From the NCBI RefSeq assembly GCF_001889065.1, contig NZ_LWHB01000180.1, positions 1-19,167 on the forward strand: a stretch of 19,167 nt of DNA, given 5' to 3'. Under the pieces are notes generated by a model. The model did not search any database. It was not told the DNA's origin and saw nothing but the letters and a program-made list of their open reading frames with translations. A program made the translations under genes and the position numbers. Shown here in pieces: positions 15,633 through 19,167 of this stretch. Numbering within the stretch: position 1 is the stretch's first letter; each line of letters begins with the position of its first letter. This stretch comes from Suttonella ornithocola (GTDB lineage Bacteria > Pseudomonadota > Gammaproteobacteria > Cardiobacteriales > Cardiobacteriaceae).

Positions 15633-17055
15633 GGCGAACCACCCCTAAAAGAATGTAAGCTGCAAATAAAGTTGCGCCTGCAATGACGAGATAACGCAAC
15701 TTTGAAGCAAAATCACAAAAAGGATCAAATGATAAATTTAATGTGCCTGCTAAAGTGGTATTCAACGATATTGGCGCAGGACATTGACCGTTACCAATAT
15801 TAATTGGGTAGTGTCTATTAAAATCTTCAGAAACAGGCTTTAGATTAGATAAATCTGGTTCAGGCGGTAAGCGGTCATCACGTAGCCACTCATCACGAGC
15901 TTTATCACGCTCAAGCTGTTCTTTTTGGGTTGCGCAAAGAGTTGGCACAAGTGCGCAATCTGTAACTTGTTCTTGCTGTTGAGCTTGTGTCTGTGCTGCT
16001 TGTTCTGGCAGCGATGTTGACGCGGTTGCATCTGTAGTTGTCGTTACGGTTTCATTGGCTGTCATCTGCCCGTTTTCAAACGTTTTTGTTGTTGTTTGCG
16101 TTGTTGTAACAAGCGCGGGGTCTGTGTTCGGATTTGCCACTGTTGCAGTATCTCGGCGTGTTGTTTCTTTCACTGTGCCATCTGGCATGGTTGTGATTTC
16201 ATTTGGAAATTCAATTATTTGAGGCTCAACCTCGATTATTGTGTCTCCAGAAGGCACATAGGGATAAACTTTTTTAACTTCTTTTTCTGGAACATTTGGC
16301 GGTGGAGACCATGAATTAAGTGCTGGGGAATTAAACAAATCATTAATATCTGCATCTGTAACAGGTCTTTTTTCTTGAGAAACACAACCAAGTCCTGTTA
16401 AAACCGCACCTGTTGGACATTCGCTGACATTGTATAGTAACCAAGATCCATTTTGATTTTTTCCACGAATAATAATATCTTTTTGATTTTGTGCTAAATA
16501 AGATGCACAAGGAGCATAGTATTCTCGACTACATTCTGGAATATCACTAATGTAATCCTTAACAGTATTATAGCTTTTACCAAGTCCATTTGGATGTGTA
16601 TTCCAGCCTTTTTCTATTGGTTGCTCCACACTTAAATCTAAAATATAAGCATCGTCATTTTCAAAAAACCAACCCTCTCTTTCTGCAAATTCTGACAATC
16701 CCCAAACAATAATCGTTGTATAAATATTTGCACGTCCTATTGGGCTTTTTAAAAAGCCTTTAATGCCTTTCATCAACCCTGGTTTTGGTGTCCGCGCAGT
16801 AACGCGAGGATTAAAATGCGGATCATTTGCAGCGGACGAAAATTTACGCATAGGCTGGTTATATGTAGCTGTTAACCCAGCAGAACCCGTTGAATAACCA
16901 ACGTTGGTCGGTCTGCCCATTGTGCCTCCTCGCATGCCACCCATAACCATTGCTGTACCATTATTGACTGGTACTGCTTGGGCATAAACATTTTGACTTA
17001 GCGCGGCAGCAAAAAAAATGGCAATACAAAGCCAACGTATATTAGATATAACCAT
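15625..17055 (-). CDS. TspB-like phage adsorption/virulence protein (pIII position)
   Basis: This 476-aa secreted or anchored protein has a signal peptide (residues 1-25, ending QNVYA before QAVPVNNG), a Gly/Met-rich early part (MVMGGMRGGTMGR), a Cys-containing middle (IPECSREYYAPC, VSECPTGAVLTGLGC), a Thr-rich low-complexity stretch (~300-350) and a Gln-rich stretch. The C-terminal block runs NIGNGQCPAPISLNTTL to FDPFCDFASKLRYL, with a final membrane anchor (~455-472) and RRG tail. This C-terminal pattern is that of TspB from the Neisseria MDA phage, a surface protein implicated in IgG binding. By position it should be the receptor-binding tip protein. The ribosome-binding site is weak. Confidence 0.78.
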   Translation of the reverse strand: MVISNIRWLCIAIFFAAALSQNVYAQAVPVNNGTAMVMGGMRGGTMGRPTNVGYSTGSAGLTATYNQPMRKFSSAANDPHFNPRVTARTPKPGLMKGIKGFLKSPIGRANIYTTIIVWGLSEFAEREGWFFENDDAYILDLSVEQPIEKGWNTHPNGLGKSYNTVKDYISDIPECSREYYAPCASYLAQNQKDIIIRGKNQNGSWLLYNVSECPTGAVLTGLGCVSQEKRPVTDADINDLFNSPALNSWSPPPNVPEKEVKKVYPYVPSGDTIIEVEPQIIEFPNEITTMPDGTVKETTRRDTATVANPNTDPALVTTTQTTTKTFENGQMTANETVTTTTDATASTSLPEQAAQTQAQQQEQVTDCALVPTLCATQKEQLERDKARDEWLRDDRLPPEPDLSNLKPVSEDFNRHYPINIGNGQCPAPISLNTTLAGTLNLSFDPFCDFASKLRYLVIAGATLFAAYILLGVVRRG

Positions 17056-17083
17056 TCGTAGTAGCTCATAACACTTTACAGAG

Positions 17084-17107
17084 TAAAAGAGCGAGTCGCC
17101 CCGCTCT
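17084..17107 (-). terminator. Terminator after the major coat gene
   Basis: On the minus strand AGAGCG / CGCTCT (17102-17107 with 17088-17093, eight-base loop) is followed by TTTT, ten bases after the coat stop codon. A terminator here parallels the central terminator of Ff phages, which keeps coat transcription above that of the genes that follow. Confidence 0.7.
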
Positions 17108-17116
17108 AGATTTATT

Positions 17117-17296
17117 TTAGAAGAACTGTGCTTTAAGCCAGCGGAAACCCATTGCAGTAACTGCTAACACAACAATAGCAGCGCCTACAGTGGTGATATC
17201 CTCCTTGGTACTGTCAATTGTTTGCTGTACTTCTGGCGGAAGTGCAGCAGCTGCATAACCTGCATATAATGCAGGGACGATAAGAAGTTTTTTCAT
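17117..17296 (-). CDS. Filamentous phage major coat protein (pVIII-like)
   Basis: This 59-aa pre-coat has a signal peptide MKKLLIVPALYAGYAAA, likely cut after the Ala run. The mature ~41 residues have an acidic front (PPEVQQTIDSTKEDI), one membrane helix (GAAIVVLAVTAMGF) and a basic DNA-facing tail (RWLKAQFF). This is the standard pVIII plan. I chose the ATG at 17294-17296 because GGAG lies eight bases upstream and the signal peptide starts there; a GTG 13 codons earlier spoils the signal peptide. Confidence 0.9.
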   Translation of the reverse strand: MKKLLIVPALYAGYAAAALPPEVQQTIDSTKEDITTVGAAIVVLAVTAMGFRWLKAQFF

Positions 17297-17300
17297 AACT

Positions 17301-17387
17301 TTATCTCCGATTAAGAATAAACATAGCGAGTTCACGAAAGCCCCAAGCTGTTACTGTACATAACAGAAAGAGACCACCGATTTTCAA
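17301..17387 (-). CDS. 28-aa hydrophobic minor coat-like ORF (TTG start)
   Basis: The sequence MKIGGLFLLCTVTAWGFREL, followed by AMFILNRR, is one membrane helix with a basic tail, very like the C-terminal half of small minor coat proteins that precede the major coat gene in Neisseria/Pseudomonas-type filamentous phages. The start would be TTG 17387, with AGGTGA four bases before it. The stop TAA lies five bases before the coat ATG. Alternatively this is the second half of one ~57-aa protein whose first half is the 27-aa ORF at 17392-17475, joined by a one-base shift near 17395. Confidence 0.5.
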   Translation of the reverse strand: MKIGGLFLLCTVTAWGFRELAMFILNRR

Positions 17388-17425
17388 TCCCTCACCTTGT
17401 TTCTAGTTGAGGGAGTATTGAAAAT
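17380..17425 (-). other. Hairpin within the small coat ORFs
   Basis: ATTTTCAAT + CCCTCA (17380-17394) pair with TGAGGG + ATTGAAAAT (17408-17425), with a 3-base bulge and a 13-base loop. It covers the end of the 27-aa ORF and the TTG start of the 28-aa ORF on the minus strand. It could modulate initiation or frame choice at that junction. Confidence 0.55.
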
Positions 17426-17475
17426 TCTTGCCATTTCTGGCAGGTGTTGTTTACCAGTTCAACACAGACATACAT
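17392..17475 (-). CDS. 27-aa Cys-containing ORF, minor coat N-terminal half?
   Basis: This ORF reads MYVCVELVNNTCQKWQEF and then SILPQLETR. Its ATG immediately follows the TAA of the 43-aa ORF (TAAATG), so coupled translation is likely. The pattern of early Cys, CxxW and LPxL resembles the N-terminal half of small filamentous-phage coat-like proteins whose second half is a membrane helix, which is just what the next ORF, one frame away, provides. Confidence 0.45.
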   Translation of the reverse strand: MYVCVELVNNTCQKWQEFSILPQLETR

Positions 17476-17607
17476 TTAATAACCCCAACTTAAACAACTA
17501 TTAAATATTGAAAGTTGTTGCCAAAAGGTTTCTATTACAACTGATGAAAGACTTAGATTAGAGATGTGCGGATTTTGTATTAGACATAATCCAATTAAAT
17601 CAGGCAT
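17476..17607 (-). CDS. 43-aa phage ORF of unknown function
   Basis: This 43-codon ORF (MPDLIGLCLIQNPHISNLSL...) starts at ATG 17607 behind AGGAGAAAAAC. The ATG overlaps the last codons of the 69-aa gene (CATGCCTGA). It is not recognised. The tight overlap on both sides and the strong ribosome-binding site argue that it is real. Confidence 0.45.
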   Translation of the reverse strand: MPDLIGLCLIQNPHISNLSLSSVVIETFWQQLSIFNSCLSWGY

Positions 17608-17809
17608 GTTTTTCTCCTATCAATATTTGAGGAATAATTGAAATATGTTCTAAATCACTCTCAATAATTCGCGCATGGTTAATAGCATCATTTACAGTGC
17701 TGAATTGATAGGCTTTAGTGAGGTCATAAGTGAAGCTGGCTTCTCCATTAACTGCGGATAAAAATTCCCCTGTTTCTAGGCTTTGAACAATATAAATGAT
17801 GCGGAACAT
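17600..17809 (-). CDS. 69-aa phage protein of unknown function
   Basis: This small soluble protein (MFRIIYIVQSLETGEFLSAV ... LTKAYQFSTVNDAINHA) carries no motif I can name. Similar small proteins with a YIVQ...TGEFL opening occur at this position in Neisseria-type filamentous phages, from memory of their layout. GGAG lies six bases before its ATG and the gene starts nine bases after the ssDNA-binding protein stop. Confidence 0.65.
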   Translation of the reverse strand: MFRIIYIVQSLETGEFLSAVNGEASFTYDLTKAYQFSTVNDAINHARIIESDLEHISIIPQILIGEKHA

Positions 17810-17818
17810 GGGTTACTC

Positions 17819-18106
17819 CTATTTCGTAATAGGGCGAACAGATTTTAGGCTCATGTTGATGCGTCCGCTTCGGGTTTCTAGTTCGTAGTCAAGTTCTACA
17901 GTCACGGGGAATTGAAGCGTTTTAAATTGATGATAGTTGGCGCTTGTACCGTATTGAATTTCGGTTACGTTGTAACCGCATTCACGGTCTGAATCACTTG
18001 GTACGGGCATAAGTAAGCGTAATTTGCAGCTATCATAGTGATTGCCGTCTACGTCGCCTTTAAATTGTTTGACGCCGATGAGTTGGGCTTTTTGGGTTGT
18101 GTTCAT
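17819..18106 (-). CDS. Phage ssDNA-binding protein (gpV-like)
   Basis: This 95-aa protein has the form of a single OB-like beta fold: an AQLIGVKQFKGDVDG opening, CKLRLLMPVP, a middle QYGTSANYHQF, then LQFPVTVELDYELETRSG and ending SLKSVRPITK. This matches the small helix-destabilising proteins that follow rep in Neisseria-type filamentous phages. They coat the new single strand and switch replication to packaging, as Ff pV does. AGGAGA lies just before the ATG, 13 bases after the rep stop. Confidence 0.7.
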   Translation of the reverse strand: MNTTQKAQLIGVKQFKGDVDGNHYDSCKLRLLMPVPSDSDRECGYNVTEIQYGTSANYHQFKTLQFPVTVELDYELETRSGRINMSLKSVRPITK

Positions 18107-18119
18107 AGGTTTCTCCTAG

Positions 18120-19167
18120 TTAAATTGGGTTAGGGTTGGGAATGAGTTTGTGATGTATCCAATCAATATTTAAATGTGCTGCAAAATATTGACCGGGGTG
18201 CGTACCTTTAGGCAGTTTGACGTTTGGATCAAAGAGAGAGATGATTTCATCATTGTCTTTGCCAAATTCTTTAAGCATGGCAACAGCTTTTGAACCTTGT
18301 ATGCGTAGGTATTTAATGCTGTGTTCGATACAGCGTTGAATGATGCGTTCTTTGACGATGATGTTTTTCGGGGTGTCGCTGGAAAAAAGTTTTTCAAAGG
18401 CGGGATAACTGGCGCATAGATAATCACCTGCGTGTATTACGATGTCTTTCGGGATAATGATGTCGCGACTGCGCAATTCGAGTTCACAGCGGACCCAAGG
18501 ACTATCTTGCATCTTGAGCTGTTTGCCTTTTTCATAGAAGCGGAGCAAGCGTGAGCTTTGCCGAGTACCGATATAAAGGGTTCGTCCATTGCTGGTGTCG
18601 TTAAACCAGTCATCACCCTCTTTGCGGATTTTGGGACGCGTGAAAGCAGTAGTAAATCCACCTGCATAGTAGGCTTTTAAAGCATCATCAACGGTGTATT
18701 TTCCGCCTAAAAAGTCATGGGCTATGTCAACGCGGGTATAGCGGAAGCCATACATTTCAGGCAAGGTGCTGAATGCATGCAGACGATGTTCCCAGCCATC
18801 ATCAGCAGCACCTAAGCCAAAGGCTGTTAATTCAATGCAGATGGTGTTTGCATTGCTTTTATTGATGCCACCTCCTATACAGACGTAACCATAGCAGGTT
18901 TCATGGTCTCCAAGGTTAAAAGATTCACTGTAAAAATTAGCCGACTTTTCACGGTTGTGGGATGCGCCAAAACCAAAGATTTCATATAGGTAGGGGTTGA
19001 GGACGTTGATATAGTCTTCACTGGTTTCAAATTCGTTTGATGAACGGTTAGAGAGTTCACAAAGGCTGTCTTTGTCAAAGACAAAGGTTAATTGGTCAAT
19101 GAAGGCTTTTTGTCCATCTGTTGGTTGGCGGAATAACTGTTCAACCAGTTTGCCGTTACGAATTACC
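18120..19167 (-). CDS. Filamentous phage replication initiator (Rep_trans/RstA-like), 5' end outside window
   Basis: The frame is open from the right window edge through 348 codons to the stop at 18120. It reads QKAFIDQLTFVFDKDSL near the edge, then FNLGDHETCYGYVCIGGG, TICIELTAFGLG, YTRVDIAHDFLGGKYTVDDA, GRTLYIGTRQSSRLLRFYEK and WVRCELELRSRDI. This is the pattern of the phage replication initiation (RstA/pII-like) family, which nicks the replicative form to start rolling-circle replication. The Tyr in RFYEKGKQ is a conserved candidate. A TTG at 18764 is an internal codon, not the start. The real start lies beyond the window. Confidence 0.88.
   Translation of the reverse strand, partial: VIRNGKLVEQLFRQPTDGQKAFIDQLTFVFDKDSLCELSNRSSNEFETSEDYINVLNPYLYEIFGFGASHNREKSANFYSESFNLGDHETCYGYVCIGGGINKSNANTICIELTAFGLGAADDGWEHRLHAFSTLPEMYGFRYTRVDIAHDFLGGKYTVDDALKAYYAGGFTTAFTRPKIRKEGDDWFNDTSNGRTLYIGTRQSSRLLRFYEKGKQLKMQDSPWVRCELELRSRDIIIPKDIVIHAGDYLCASYPAFEKLFSSDTPKNIIVKERIIQRCIEHSIKYLRIQGSKAVAMLKEFGKDNDEIISLFDPNVKLPKGTHPGQYFAAHLNIDWIHHKLIPNPNPI

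Larger units (their letters stand above)
12691..19167 (-). mobile_element. Filamentous (inovirus) prophage with Piv-type recombinase, partial
   Basis: All genes lie on the minus strand in the order rep, ssDNA-binding protein, small ORFs, major coat, adsorption protein, DUF2523, Zot, DUF2726, recombinase. This is a standard filamentous-phage map with two additions at the end. The rep end continues outside the window, so the far attachment site is not visible. The near end is unproven; I set it at the inverted-repeat candidate 12691. No 28-bp dif-like site was seen, in keeping with integration by the DEDD recombinase rather than XerCD. No secretin (pIV) gene is present, so export would rely on a host secretin. 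Confidence 0.7.

Noticed and set aside
18120..18764. Short version of the replication gene starting at TTG 18764
   Set aside because: The same frame stays open and family-like up to the window edge, so this TTG is an internal Leu codon.
18875..19084. 69-codon minus-strand ORF (Ser/Thr/Lys rich)
   Set aside because: It overlaps the replication initiator, whose frame is open and conserved over the same bases.

Overview
The window looks like a low-to-moderate GC beta- or gammaproteobacterial chromosome carrying much mobile DNA. The alaS, betT and MscK-type genes together with a Neisseria-style filamentous prophage suggest a relative of the Cardiobacteriaceae (Suttonella/Cardiobacterium), Neisseriaceae or Moraxellaceae. 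This placement is an inference from protein style; no rRNA gene is present to confirm it.

Layout. (1) 1-814 is insertion-sequence debris: the 3' end of an IS630-family transposase with its terminal inverted repeat, a decayed middle piece of an IS256-family transposase (minus strand), and a ~115-bp MITE whose ends match the IS630 end. (2) 1159-9390 is a host block: a BetT-type choline transporter (+), a convergent carboxynorspermidine-synthase-like dehydrogenase and two membrane proteins (-), a large MscK-type mechanosensitive channel (+), and the ruined 5' end of an SMC/MukB-like ATPase (+). (3) 9391-9689 holds a second, inverted copy of the same MITE and the N-terminal piece of an IS256 transposase. 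The 8.8-kb host block is therefore bounded by inverted MITEs and flanked on both sides by pieces of IS256. (4) 9690-9994 contains a (GCTT)7 tetranucleotide repeat close to the start of a short ORF, the pattern of phase-variable genes. (5) 9995-12615 is alaS (-), complete except for a one-base frameshift near codon 235.

(6) From about 12690 to the end of the window is a filamentous (inovirus) prophage, all on the minus strand and still open at its replication-gene end. In transcription order it has Rep, a gpV-like ssDNA-binding protein, a 69-aa protein, three very small ORFs including probable minor coat pieces, the major coat protein, a terminator, a TspB/pIII-like adsorption protein, a DUF2523 (pVI-like) protein, Zot (pI-like assembly ATPase), a DUF2726 nuclease-like protein, a 23-bp RNA hairpin, and an IS110/Piv-family DEDD recombinase. 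TspB, DUF2523 and Zot overlap and are probably translationally coupled. Neisseria Nf/MDA phages carry a Piv-family recombinase that is thought to integrate them, and the arrangement here suggests the same strategy. The recombinase leader has nested hairpins that could be a bridge-type RNA.

The least expected points are the MITE-bounded host segment inside IS256 debris, the Piv-linked prophage with a nuclease-like cargo gene, the G-U-maintained hairpin, the hidden small coat ORFs, the tetranucleotide repeat, and the frameshift in an essential tRNA synthetase gene.
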